DNA from: CAZTLE01 sp964614415
Lineage (GTDB): Bacteria; Bacteroidota; Bacteroidia; Flavobacteriales; Flavobacteriaceae
Length of the DNA: 11,083 bases
Direction of reading: 5' to 3'
Assembly: GCA_964614415.1 (NCBI GenBank)
Contig: CAZTLE010000139.1
Coordinates: 1 to 11,083, forward strand
Numbering within the stretch: position 1 is the first letter of the stretch; every line of letters starts with the position of its first letter. A program made the position numbers and the translations under genes. Of the stretch, positions 1 to 7,766 are shown in pieces. The notes beneath the pieces were generated by a model. It was not told where the DNA came from, did no database searches, and saw only the letters and a program-made list of their open reading frames with translations.

Positions 1-971
1 GAGTAGTTGTCACCCGACGGTGGAGGGTTTCGCTTCTTTTTAGGGTTAAGAGGCTTATTGGCATTCTGCTTTTTCATCTCTTCACCTATTTGATTGCTGG
101 CCACAAAAGAAGCGATCATATCATTCAGCATATCACTTCCCGCCTGTGGTGAGTTGGGCAACAGGATGAGGTTTGTATTCGTCTCCTCTCCTATCGATTG
201 CAGCGTGTCATAATGTTGTGTCACTACAATTAGTGCAGAGGCTTCCTGGGAGTTGATACCCACATTGTTCAATACTTCTACGGATTCTTCCAAACCACGG
301 GCAATCTCACGTCGCTGATCCGCAATACCCTGTCCTTGCAGACGCTTACTTTCGGCTTCAGCACGCGCCTTGGCAACGATCTTAATTCGTTCTGCTTCTG
401 CTTCGTACTCAGCGGCCACCTTTTCACGCTCGGCAGCATTGATACGGTTCATGGCAGCTTTTACCTGTACGTCGGGATCAATATCGGTCACCAGGGTCTT
501 GATGATGTCATACCCGTAGTTCACCATAGCCTCGTTCAATTCGGTTTTCACGGCGATGGCGATATCATCTTTACGCTCGAACACATCGTCCAGTTTCATC
601 TTAGGAACCTCGGCACGCACCACGTCAAATACATAGGAAGTGATCTGATCGTGTGGACTTTCCAGCTTGTAGAAAGCGTCGTACACTTTGTCTTTAATGA
701 CCTGATATTGAACAGATATCTTTAATCGAACGAAAACATCATCTTTGGTCTTGGTTTCTACAATAACATCTAACTGCTGGATTCTCAGGTTGATACGCCC
801 AGCGATGCGATCAAAAACAGGAATTTTTAATTGCAACCCCGAGTTTCGTATACTTTGGAACCGTCCAAAGCGTTCTATTACGGCCGCCGTTTGTTGCTTG
901 ACGATAAAGATGAATGAAAGCAGGAAAAGAAATCCTACAATAACAATGGGTATATAAAATAATCCCGACAT
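1..971 (-). CDS. SPFH/Band 7 (stomatin-like) membrane protein, 3' end cut by window edge
   Basis: Reading leftward from the ATG at 971, 323 codons stay open to the window edge without a stop, so the C-terminus is missing. Residues 5-24 form one hydrophobic helix (YIPIVIVGFLFLLSFIFIV), probably the membrane anchor. It is followed by an SPFH/Band 7 domain at about 25-190, beginning QQTAAVIERFGRF and including the typical stretch ending VKAAMNRINAAEREK. Residues 175-235 are rich in Ala, Glu, Lys and Arg and should form the coiled coil that drives ring or cage assembly in this family. The visible tail is basic and proline-rich (KPLNPKKKRNPPPSG). Stomatin, QmcA and flotillin relatives act as membrane scaffolds and often control proteases or membrane order; the specific role here is unknown. 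No NfeD partner is visible, though one could lie beyond the left edge. Family assignment is firm, subfamily is not. Confidence 0.93.
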   Translation of the reverse strand, partial: MSGLFYIPIVIVGFLFLLSFIFIVKQQTAAVIERFGRFQSIRNSGLQLKIPVFDRIAGRINLRIQQLDVIVETKTKDDVFVRLKISVQYQVIKDKVYDAFYKLESPHDQITSYVFDVVRAEVPKMKLDDVFERKDDIAIAVKTELNEAMVNYGYDIIKTLVTDIDPDVQVKAAMNRINAAEREKVAAEYEAEAERIKIVAKARAEAESKRLQGQGIADQRREIARGLEESVEVLNNVGINSQEASALIVVTQHYDTLQSIGEETNTNLILLPNSPQAGSDMLNDMIASFVASNQIGEEMKKQNANKPLNPKKKRNPPPSGDNY

Positions 972-997
972 AGTATAAGGTTTAGAAAATTACTCGA

Positions 998-1026
998 TTG
1001 AATATACGAAAATTAAGCTACTTTTG
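998..1026 (+). promoter_or_regulatory. Bacteroidota-type promoter for the outer-membrane barrel gene
   Basis: A TTG at 998-1000 is followed after 18 bases by TACTTTTG at 1019-1026, matching the Bacteroidota sigma-ABfr pattern (TTG near -33, TAnnTTTG near -7). Transcription would start near 1030, leaving a leader of about 20 bases before the ATG at 1050. It lies in the 78-base divergent gap shared with the SPFH gene. The leftward direction has only near-matches (TAATTTTC, complement of 985-992 and 1008-1015). Confidence 0.6.
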
Positions 1027-1049
1027 TCAGCTTTGAGAGCACACTAACT

Positions 1050-1712
1050 ATGAGTCGCACCAACCTGTTTTTTGTTACCCTTTTCATAGGGTTTTTCCAA
1101 CTTACCTACGCCCAACGAAATTTTGAAAGTTATAATCGCCTTGGCCTCTCCGGGGGACTAACGTTGTACGATATAACTACTTCCGACTTCACCACACAAC
1201 AAGGAGAAGGAGTAATGGTTTCTTTTACCACAAGAGGATCCTTTTACAATAACTTCGACCTTATCTACGGCCTTGGCTTTTACAGTACACAACTTGGTAT
1301 TTTAGCCGCACCCGTAGGATCGCCGGGACAAGGTCAGTTTCTGGATTATCAGGTTCAGTCGGCCCAGATCACTTTTCAGGGCAGCATGAACATTATCAAG
1401 CATCATCTTAGTATTGAAGCGGGCCCCATATTGAATATCAGTGGAAAGCTAAAGCTAAAGAGAGACGCATTTGAAAACTACATCATAAACGGTTATCAAA
1501 CCCTTACGGCCGCAGACATCCAGGATGCTTCCCGGGTGAACTTTCATGTGGCAGGTGGTATATCCGGAGGGCTGGAACAATTTCGCCTAAGCGCCCAGTA
1601 TCAGTACGGGGTGACCAATATGCTAAACAAGCTGAATGATAAAGGTTTCGAGAACCAGGACTTCGACGGTCATAGTTCTCTCTTCACGTTCTCGGCTATC
1701 TTCTATTTCTAA
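1050..1712 (+). CDS. Secreted outer-membrane beta-barrel protein (PorT-like)
   Basis: A 220-residue protein with a clear signal peptide: a short basic start (MSRTN), a hydrophobic core at about 6-17, and a likely signal peptidase I site after TYA at residue 21, before QRNF. The mature part alternates polar and aromatic/hydrophobic residues in strands separated by Gly-rich turns (GLSGGLTLYD, IYGLGFYSTQLG, VAGGISGGLEQF). It ends in Phe (SAIFYF), as expected for a barrel inserted by the Bam machinery. Size and pattern fit the small outer-membrane barrel families of Bacteroidota often annotated as PorT family or beta-barrel domain proteins. No ligand or partner can be inferred; it should not be equated with the type IX secretion protein PorT itself. 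It has its own promoter and its stop overlaps the convergent gltX stop. Confidence 0.82.
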   Translation: MSRTNLFFVTLFIGFFQLTYAQRNFESYNRLGLSGGLTLYDITTSDFTTQQGEGVMVSFTTRGSFYNNFDLIYGLGFYSTQLGILAAPVGSPGQGQFLDYQVQSAQITFQGSMNIIKHHLSIEAGPILNISGKLKLKRDAFENYIINGYQTLTAADIQDASRVNFHVAGGISGGLEQFRLSAQYQYGVTNMLNKLNDKGFENQDFDGHSSLFTFSAIFYF

Positions 1713-3220
1713 GAACTGAATTCAATTCCTTTCTGAAGTCGGGATAGTGTCTCTTCCTTGCCAAGCAGGGAGGCTATTTCGAATACGTCAGGACCTTTCA
1801 TAGCGCCCACCAGGGAAAGGCGCAGGGGCATCATTACACGCCCGAATCCGATTTCCTGAGAGGTGATCCATCCTTTTACTTTCTCGGAAAGCGCAGCTGC
1901 CGAAAAGTCATCAGTTTCGGATAGCAGGCGCACCACCCCAGTGAGGAGTCCAGCCGTATCTTCCTTGAAGGCTTTTTTGGAAGCTTTTTCATCATATGCC
2001 GTGGGTGCTTCGAAAAAGAAAGACCCCTGTTCCCATAGATCGGATGCAAACGTACAGCGCTCTTTCAGCAAAGAAACAAGCGGGGTCACGTCAATTGTGG
2101 TTGTGATCCCTCTTTCTGAAAGTAGTGTCGAAAACTGTGCCGCCAACACGGAATCATCTACCTCTTGCAAGTAGTGATGCTGGAACCATTTGGTCTTTTC
2201 AGGATCGAATTTGGCACCCGCCTTATTTACGCGCTCGAGGTCGAAGGCTGCTACCAATTCTTGCAGGCTGAAGATCTCTTGCTCTGTACCCGGGTTCCAC
2301 CCCAGCAGGGCCAGCATGTTGAGAACAGCTTCAGGCAAATATCCGTCTTCGCGGTATCCTTTGTAGTGTTCACCTTCCTGTCCACGCCATTCCAACGGAT
2401 ATACCGGGAAGCCCATTTTTTCTCCGTCACGCTTGCTTAGTTTCCCTTTTCCAACGGGTTTCATGATCAGCGGAAGGTGAGCAAATGCCGGAGCTTCCCA
2501 ACCAAAGGAACGATATAACAATACGTGCAGCGCAAGAGAGGGCAGCCACTCCTCTCCACGGATCACATGGGTGATCTCCATAAGGTGGTCGTCTACAATG
2601 TTTGCAAGGTGATAGGTGGGCATCCCGTCCGCCTTAAACAATACCTTATCGTCCAGAATGTTGGTGTCTATTTCAATTTCACCGCGAATGATATCGTGTA
2701 ATTTAAGCAGCTCATCCTGTGGTGATTTAAACCGGATCACATAGGGCTCTCCGGCATCGATCTTCTTTTGCACTTCGGCTTCTGAAAGGGACAGGGAATT
2801 GTTAAGTTTTAGTCGGTTGTGCCAGTTGTAGATAAACGTTTTCCCTTTAGCCTCGTGATCTTTTCGGTGTGTATTGAGTTCTTCGGAAGTATCAAAAGCG
2901 TAATACGCATGTCCTGAAGCGATCAACCGATCTGCATATTCTTTATACAGGTGCTTGCGCTCGCTTTGACGATAGGGCCCGAATCCGCCATCCCGTACAG
3001 GACTTTCATCAAAAGGAATGTTTAGCCAGTCAAGGGATTCAATGATATAGTCTTCGGCGCCTTCTACATAGCGCGACTGATCGGTATCTTCAATACGCAA
3101 CACGAAATCACCACCGTGTTTCCTGGCAAACAAATAGTTGAACAGGGCGGTTCTTACACCACCAATGTGAAGTGGCCCGGTAGGGCTGGGAGCAAATCTA
3201 ACTCGCACTTTTTGGGACAT
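1709..3220 (-). CDS. gltX: Glutamyl-tRNA synthetase
   Basis: A cytosolic class I aminoacyl-tRNA synthetase that charges tRNA-Glu with glutamate using ATP. From the ATG at 3220 it is 503 residues, normal for the family. The N-terminus has the HIGH-type signature (RFAPSPTGPLHIGG, HIGG at 18-21), then RIEDTDQSR, and a KMSKS-type loop KLSKRDG at about 260-266. The C-terminal half is the helical anticodon-binding region. The Cys pairs that bind zinc in the E. coli enzyme are absent (SGHAYYAFDTSEEL at the equivalent place), so this is a zinc-free form. The frame also opens at a GTG at 3244, but the promoter -7 element covers 3244-3251, so a transcript should not include that GTG. The ATG at 3220 also gives the family-typical beginning MSQKVRVRFAPSPTG. 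Its stop overlaps that of the convergent barrel gene. Confidence 0.97.
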   Translation of the reverse strand: MSQKVRVRFAPSPTGPLHIGGVRTALFNYLFARKHGGDFVLRIEDTDQSRYVEGAEDYIIESLDWLNIPFDESPVRDGGFGPYRQSERKHLYKEYADRLIASGHAYYAFDTSEELNTHRKDHEAKGKTFIYNWHNRLKLNNSLSLSEAEVQKKIDAGEPYVIRFKSPQDELLKLHDIIRGEIEIDTNILDDKVLFKADGMPTYHLANIVDDHLMEITHVIRGEEWLPSLALHVLLYRSFGWEAPAFAHLPLIMKPVGKGKLSKRDGEKMGFPVYPLEWRGQEGEHYKGYREDGYLPEAVLNMLALLGWNPGTEQEIFSLQELVAAFDLERVNKAGAKFDPEKTKWFQHHYLQEVDDSVLAAQFSTLLSERGITTTIDVTPLVSLLKERCTFASDLWEQGSFFFEAPTAYDEKASKKAFKEDTAGLLTGVVRLLSETDDFSAAALSEKVKGWITSQEIGFGRVMMPLRLSLVGAMKGPDVFEIASLLGKEETLSRLQKGIEFSS

Positions 3221-3243
3221 ATCCTTGCTTTCTTTTGAAGGCA

Positions 3244-3251
3244 CAAAGATA
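3244..3251 (-). promoter_or_regulatory. Promoter -7 element of gltX
   Basis: On the minus strand this reads TATCTTTG, a perfect TAnnTTTG match. It starts 5 bases after the alkB stop codon and lies 23 bases upstream of the gltX ATG at 3220, so transcription would start around 3238-3242. The -33 region falls inside the last alkB codons (TTTAG near 3271-3275) and is a weak match. The element gives gltX expression independent of alkB. Confidence 0.6.
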
Positions 3252-3256
3252 CAATC

Positions 3257-4297
3257 CTAAGCCCGCATTTCTAAAGGAATTCGCTTATTCATAATAGCAA
3301 ACCACAAAGGAGGCACTGTAGCCAACACCATGGAGGTAGGGTAGCCGTAGGGTAGTTGTGGACTGATCTCATGACAATCCAGCAGTTGATACTTCTTGCT
3401 GGCCCTGTGATGATGATCACTGTGTCGGGTTAGCTCGTAAAGCACCATTCTGCCCAGCACGTGGTTTGAGTTCCAGGAATGTATTTCCCGAACCCGCTCA
3501 TAACGACCACTCTCGGTTTTGGACCGACTTAGTCCGTAGTGCTCAATGTAGTTGATCGTCTCCAACAGCAATTGCGCAGTAACACCCAGGATCACTGCAA
3601 TGAGGGTAGCAAAACCACCCAATAAAGCATAGATTGCGACAAGATACCCTATTTGGAAAACAGTGTACCACAACATATCGTTTTGGAGGGAGAAAAAACC
3701 AACACCTTTACGCTTCAGCATGTCTCGCTGTAACTTCCAGGCATTGATATACTGTCCGGGAATAGAAACCACCCAAAAGGCATACAACGATTGATTGTAT
3801 CGGGCACTAGCAGGATCTTCCGCCGTGCCAACACGCACATGATGCCCAAAATTATGCTCAATATAGAAATGCATATTTAAGGCCGGCAGTAACAATAGCT
3901 TACCCAGGGTTTTCGATATCCGTGTCTCACGGTGGCCCAATTCATGGGCTACATTAATACCGTTGGAGCCCAGGATTAGCCCAACAGAAAAAGTGAGTCC
4001 AACGAGCTCCATGGTCGAGTACTGTGCCCAGGACAGGCTCCACAGGAACCACCCAATCAATCCGAATACAAGAGGAATATTGAGATACAGAAGCACATCG
4101 AAGAACACATTTGCCGCTTTGGAAGAAGCCTCTTCGGGACTTAAATTTTTCTCGTCAACAGGCAATAGGGTCTCGAGGATAGGGATCAGCACAAACCCCA
4201 CTACGGGGGCCAGGAAGGACCAATAACCCCTAAGATTCAGACCAACGATTACGGTGGCCGGAATGATGAAGGCAGCGAGATATTTTAAATCTTTCAT
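3257..4297 (-). CDS. alkB: AlkB-type alkane 1-monooxygenase (membrane di-iron hydroxylase)
   Basis: An integral-membrane fatty-acid-desaturase-superfamily enzyme; AlkB proteins hydroxylate the terminal carbon of n-alkanes using O2 and electrons from rubredoxin. All histidine motifs are present: HELGH at 118-122, EHNFGHH at 147-153 followed by the AlkB-typical RVGTAEDPASARY, NYIEHYG at 249-255, and RHSDHH at 291-296. About six hydrophobic segments surround them. The protein is 346 residues from the ATG at 4297. The frame is open to 4381, but the extra 28 residues (starting MILNVLILSS) would run into the divergent gene, and MKDLKYLAAFIIP is the more usual beginning. No rubredoxin, rubredoxin reductase, transporter or regulator gene is in the window, so electron donors must be encoded elsewhere. 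Substrate length, or even a fatty-acyl rather than alkane substrate, cannot be told from sequence alone. Confidence 0.92.
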   Translation of the reverse strand: MKDLKYLAAFIIPATVIVGLNLRGYWSFLAPVVGFVLIPILETLLPVDEKNLSPEEASSKAANVFFDVLLYLNIPLVFGLIGWFLWSLSWAQYSTMELVGLTFSVGLILGSNGINVAHELGHRETRISKTLGKLLLLPALNMHFYIEHNFGHHVRVGTAEDPASARYNQSLYAFWVVSIPGQYINAWKLQRDMLKRKGVGFFSLQNDMLWYTVFQIGYLVAIYALLGGFATLIAVILGVTAQLLLETINYIEHYGLSRSKTESGRYERVREIHSWNSNHVLGRMVLYELTRHSDHHHRASKKYQLLDCHEISPQLPYGYPTSMVLATVPPLWFAIMNKRIPLEMRA

Positions 4298-4316
4298 AAA
4301 ATGGGGCCTTTGGAGT

Positions 4317-4324
4317 AATATTTG
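4317..4324 (+). promoter_or_regulatory. Possible -7 element for the DUF4175 gene
   Basis: AATATTTG differs from TAnnTTTG at the first base and lies 37 bases before the ATG at 4362, in the 64-base divergent gap. No TTG sits at the right distance upstream. A second near-match (TATTTTAG, 4328-4335) is no better. No good promoter is visible on the opposite strand for alkB. Weak call. Confidence 0.25.
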
Positions 4325-4361
4325 TGCTATTTTAGGTGTTCTGTATTGACCCGATGATAGA

Positions 4362-7300
4362 ATGAGTACGTTTAGTATCATCCAGCAAAAGCTGGAACAA
4401 TTTATAAAAAAATACTACACCAATGAGTTGATCAGGGGAGTGATCCTGTTCTTTTCCATTGGTTTGTTGTATTTCCTGGTAACACTGTTAGTCGAGTATT
4501 TCCTGTGGTTGGATTCCACCGGAAGAACGATACTGTTCTGGGCGTTTGTGGCCGTTGAGGCCGGTTTGTTTATTCGATTTATAGCGTTTCCCCTGGCAAA
4601 GCTGTTTAATTTGCAAAGCGGCATTGGCCATGAAGAAGCCTCTCGTATCATAGGAAATCACTTTCCCGAAGTGAGCGACAAACTCCTCAATGTCATTCAG
4701 CTGAACCAGAATCAGCGGGAATCCGAATTACTTGCTGCGAGCATTGATCAGAAATCCTCGGAGCTTCAGCCTATTCCGTTCAAACGAGCGGTGAACTTCA
4801 AGAAGAATGTTAAGTATCTTAAGTATGCGGCAATTCCGGTAGTGGTGTTTTTGCTATTCAGTGCCCTGGGCGGAATGGACATCTTCTCGAGCAGCTATGA
4901 GCGTGTGGTGAATTATGATACAGCCTATGAACCGCCGGCACCGTTTACATTCTTCGTCCTGAATGAGGACCTTACCGCTATCGAGAATAAGAACTTCACA
5001 GTGAAGATACGCACCGAAGGCGATGTGCTTCCTGAGAATGCAACAATCTCTTACAAAGACGAAACATATTACCTGCAACAGACCGCACCGGGCTGGTTTG
5101 AATACACCTTTTTACAACCTACTGAGCCTGTTGATTTTGAACTGGCGGCGAACAAAGTGACCTCTCAATCCTATACCCTGGATGTTATAAAAACTCCGTC
5201 TTTGGAAGGCTTTGAGATGGTACTGGACTATCCCGGGTATACCGGAAAGAAAGATGAAATTCTAAAAAGTACGGGTAATGCTACCATTCCGGAAGGAACA
5301 CGGGTTACCTGGAATGTAAGTACCCGCAACACAGAGGCGGTAAGCCTGAAGACAAAAGACACTACCTATCAGTTCGCCGAGAATGAACAGCAGTTTAATC
5401 TGTCGCGTGGAGTCTATCGCAAGTTGGATTACGCCATTACAACATCCAATGAAAAGCTTACGGATTACGAGAACCTCTCGTTTACACTAGGCGTTATCAA
5501 GGATGAATATCCGGAGATCGATGTACAATCAAAACAGGACAGTACGGATAGTCAGCTCGTCTATTTCCTCGGAAGGGTTTCAGACGATTACGGACTGACC
5601 AAACTCAGGTTGGTGTACTATCCTGAAGGACGGGAAGAGAGCAAGAAGGAAGAGCCGCTTCCGCTGAATGAATCAAATTTTGACCAATTCGTATACACTT
5701 TCCCGGGGAACATTTTACTGGAAGACGGCGTGGCTTATGAGTATTATTTTGAGGTATTCGATAATGATGTAATTCACAACTATAAGTCCAGCAAATCCGG
5801 CACGTATTCCTTCAGAAAGCTAACCCTTGATGAACTGGAGCAAGAACAGCTTCAGAACCAGGAGAACTCCATTAAAGGCCTTGATAAGTCGTTGGATGAA
5901 CTGAAGGATCAGCAAAAGAAACTCGAAGAACTATCTAAAGTTCAGAAGGAAAAGAACGAGCTGAACTGGAATGATAAGAAGAAGCTGGAGAACTTCATTA
6001 AAAGGCAACAGCAACAGGAGGAAATGATGAAGAGCTTCTCCAAAGAGCTGAAAGAAAACCTTGAGAATTTTCAGCCGGAAGAAGAGAATGATCCTTTCAA
6101 AGAGCAATTGAAGGACCGCCTGGAGGAGAATGAGCAACGCCTTGAGGAGAACGAGAAGCTGCTTGAGGAACTCAACAGACTTCAGGAGAAGATTCAGAAG
6201 GAAGAGCTTACCGAAAAGCTCGAGAAGCTGGCCAAGCAGAATAAGAATCAGGAGAAGAACTTAGAGCAACTCTTGGAACTCACCAAGCGCTATTATGTGA
6301 CCAAGAAGGCCGAAAAGCTTGCAGAGGAGTTATACAAGCTGGGCGAGGAGCAGGAGAAGCTGAGCGAGGCTCCCGAAGAAGAGAACACAAAGGAGAAGCA
6401 AGAGGAACTCAATGAGAAGTTCGATGAGTACAAGGAGCAAATGGATGATCTTCAAAAAGAGAATGATGACCTGAAGAAGCCCATGGATATCGAGCAGGAT
6501 AAATCGGGCGAGAAAGAAGTGGATGAGGAGCAGCAAAAAGCCACAGATAAACTTGAACAACAGAATCAAAAAGGAGCTGCTCAGAACCAGAAGAATGCCG
6601 GCAAGAAGATGAAGCAAATGGGTCAGCAGATGCAAATGCAAATGGCCGGAGGGCAGATGGAAACCCTACAAGAGGATGTGGAAATGCTGCGGCAGATTTT
6701 GGACAATCTTGTGGTGTTTTCATTCGAGCAAGAGGGTTTGATGGAGGAATTCAAGGCCATTGAGTATGGAAACCCTGTGTTCGGAAAGAAGCTGAATGTT
6801 CAGAACGACCTAAAGGAGAATTTCCAGCATATAGACGACAGCTTGTTTGCGCTTTCCTTGCGACAACCTATGATCAGCGAAGTGATCACGGAGTCGATTA
6901 CAGAGGTGCAATACAACATAGACAAGACGCTGGAGCGCCTTGCTGAGAATCAAATGCGTCAGGGTATTTCCAGTCAGCAGTACGCGGTTACGGGAGCCAA
7001 TGAGCTTGCAATACTGTTGAGCGATCTGCTGGGGAATATGCAAATGCAGATGGCCGGTGGAGGCGGAGGCGGCTCCGGACAACCCATGAAGGGTGACGGC
7101 GAAGACGGAGGCTCAGGGTTTCAGTTACCTGATATTATTAAGCAACAGGAAAGCCTTAGTGAGAAGATGGGCGAAGGAATTGAAAAAGGAAAGCAGGGAA
7201 AGGAAGGCAAAGAAGGTCAGGAAGGTGAAGGACAGGGAGAAGGCCAGGGCCAGGGAGATGGTGACGGGAATGGACAGGATGGAGAGAACGGCCGCAATGG

Positions 7301-7766
7301 AAAAGACGGTAATCAGGATGGTCCTAACGGAGAGAATGGTTATGAGAACGAAGAGATGAACGGGGAGCTTTACGAGATTTATAAGCAGCAACAGCAACTT
7401 AGAAAGCAACTGGAAGACAGGATCAGGGAAGCCGGACTTAAGGGAAATGCGGAAAACCTCTTACGCCAAATGGAAGGCATTGAGCGACAGTTGTTGGAGA
7501 AGGGCTTCAATGAAGAAACCCACCAGAAGATGGTGAATCTTAAATACGAGTTTCTGAAGTTGGACAAGGCTGCACTGGAACAGGGACAGGAGATGCGAAG
7601 GGAGTCCCGCACCAACCGAAACTCATTCAATAATACGTTACGCCTCAGCCCTGAGGATGTCAAGAAATACTTCAATACTACAGAGATATTGAATCGCGAA
7701 GCCCTACCTTTGCGCAATCAGTACAAGCAGAAGGTACAGGAGTATTTCAGACAGAAGAATGATTAA
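4362..7766 (+). CDS. DUF4175 family large membrane/coiled-coil protein with Gly-rich segment
   Basis: A 1134-residue protein of unknown function. The N-terminus has two adjacent hydrophobic helices (about 24-46 and 55-75) and a third at about 153-170, so it is probably anchored in the inner membrane. Residues about 180-485 look like a beta-rich, Ig-like extracytoplasmic region (DYPGYTGKKDEIL, VSDDYGLTKLRLVYYP). Residues about 490-770 are a long Glu/Lys/Gln coiled coil with many EKLEEL-type heptads. MQMQMAGG occurs twice (about 757 and 893), the second leading into GGGGGGSG. Residues about 940-993 are extremely Gly/Glu/Asp/Asn-rich with short collagen-like Gly-X-Y runs. A final helical region (QQQQLRKQLEDRIREAGL onward) ends the protein. 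The order matches the DUF4175 proteins that often precede ybeY in Flavobacteriia. The family's role is not established; a periplasmic scaffold is one possibility. ybeY overlaps its last 8 bases, implying co-transcription. Confidence 0.88.
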   Translation: MSTFSIIQQKLEQFIKKYYTNELIRGVILFFSIGLLYFLVTLLVEYFLWLDSTGRTILFWAFVAVEAGLFIRFIAFPLAKLFNLQSGIGHEEASRIIGNHFPEVSDKLLNVIQLNQNQRESELLAASIDQKSSELQPIPFKRAVNFKKNVKYLKYAAIPVVVFLLFSALGGMDIFSSSYERVVNYDTAYEPPAPFTFFVLNEDLTAIENKNFTVKIRTEGDVLPENATISYKDETYYLQQTAPGWFEYTFLQPTEPVDFELAANKVTSQSYTLDVIKTPSLEGFEMVLDYPGYTGKKDEILKSTGNATIPEGTRVTWNVSTRNTEAVSLKTKDTTYQFAENEQQFNLSRGVYRKLDYAITTSNEKLTDYENLSFTLGVIKDEYPEIDVQSKQDSTDSQLVYFLGRVSDDYGLTKLRLVYYPEGREESKKEEPLPLNESNFDQFVYTFPGNILLEDGVAYEYYFEVFDNDVIHNYKSSKSGTYSFRKLTLDELEQEQLQNQENSIKGLDKSLDELKDQQKKLEELSKVQKEKNELNWNDKKKLENFIKRQQQQEEMMKSFSKELKENLENFQPEEENDPFKEQLKDRLEENEQRLEENEKLLEELNRLQEKIQKEELTEKLEKLAKQNKNQEKNLEQLLELTKRYYVTKKAEKLAEELYKLGEEQEKLSEAPEEENTKEKQEELNEKFDEYKEQMDDLQKENDDLKKPMDIEQDKSGEKEVDEEQQKATDKLEQQNQKGAAQNQKNAGKKMKQMGQQMQMQMAGGQMETLQEDVEMLRQILDNLVVFSFEQEGLMEEFKAIEYGNPVFGKKLNVQNDLKENFQHIDDSLFALSLRQPMISEVITESITEVQYNIDKTLERLAENQMRQGISSQQYAVTGANELAILLSDLLGNMQMQMAGGGGGGSGQPMKGDGEDGGSGFQLPDIIKQQESLSEKMGEGIEKGKQGKEGKEGQEGEGQGEGQGQGDGDGNGQDGENGRNGKDGNQDGPNGENGYENEEMNGELYEIYKQQQQLRKQLEDRIREAGLKGNAENLLRQMEGIERQLLEKGFNEETHQKMVNLKYEFLKLDKAALEQGQEMRRESRTNRNSFNNTLRLSPEDVKKYFNTTEILNREALPLRNQYKQKVQEYFRQKND

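Noticed and set aside
336..957. Open frames on the plus strand (336-725 and 745-957)
   Set aside because: They lie entirely opposite the well-supported SPFH gene and their translations show no recognisable domain.
3456..3466. Another CACGTG core inside alkB as a third parS site
   Set aside because: Only the central six or seven bases match; the outer arms do not fit the TGTT/AACA consensus.
4298..4381. 28-residue N-terminal extension of AlkB starting at 4381
   Set aside because: It would overlap the divergent DUF4175 start and lacks similarity to AlkB N-termini; the ATG at 4297 gives a normal protein.
6330..6641. Open reading frame on the minus strand encoding a very Leu-rich, membrane-like protein
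   Set aside because: It is the antisense of the Glu/Gln/Lys-rich coiled coil: GAG, CAG and AAG codons read backwards give CTC, CTG and CTT (Leu). The same applies at 5931-6137 and 7125-7409. No promoter or family match.
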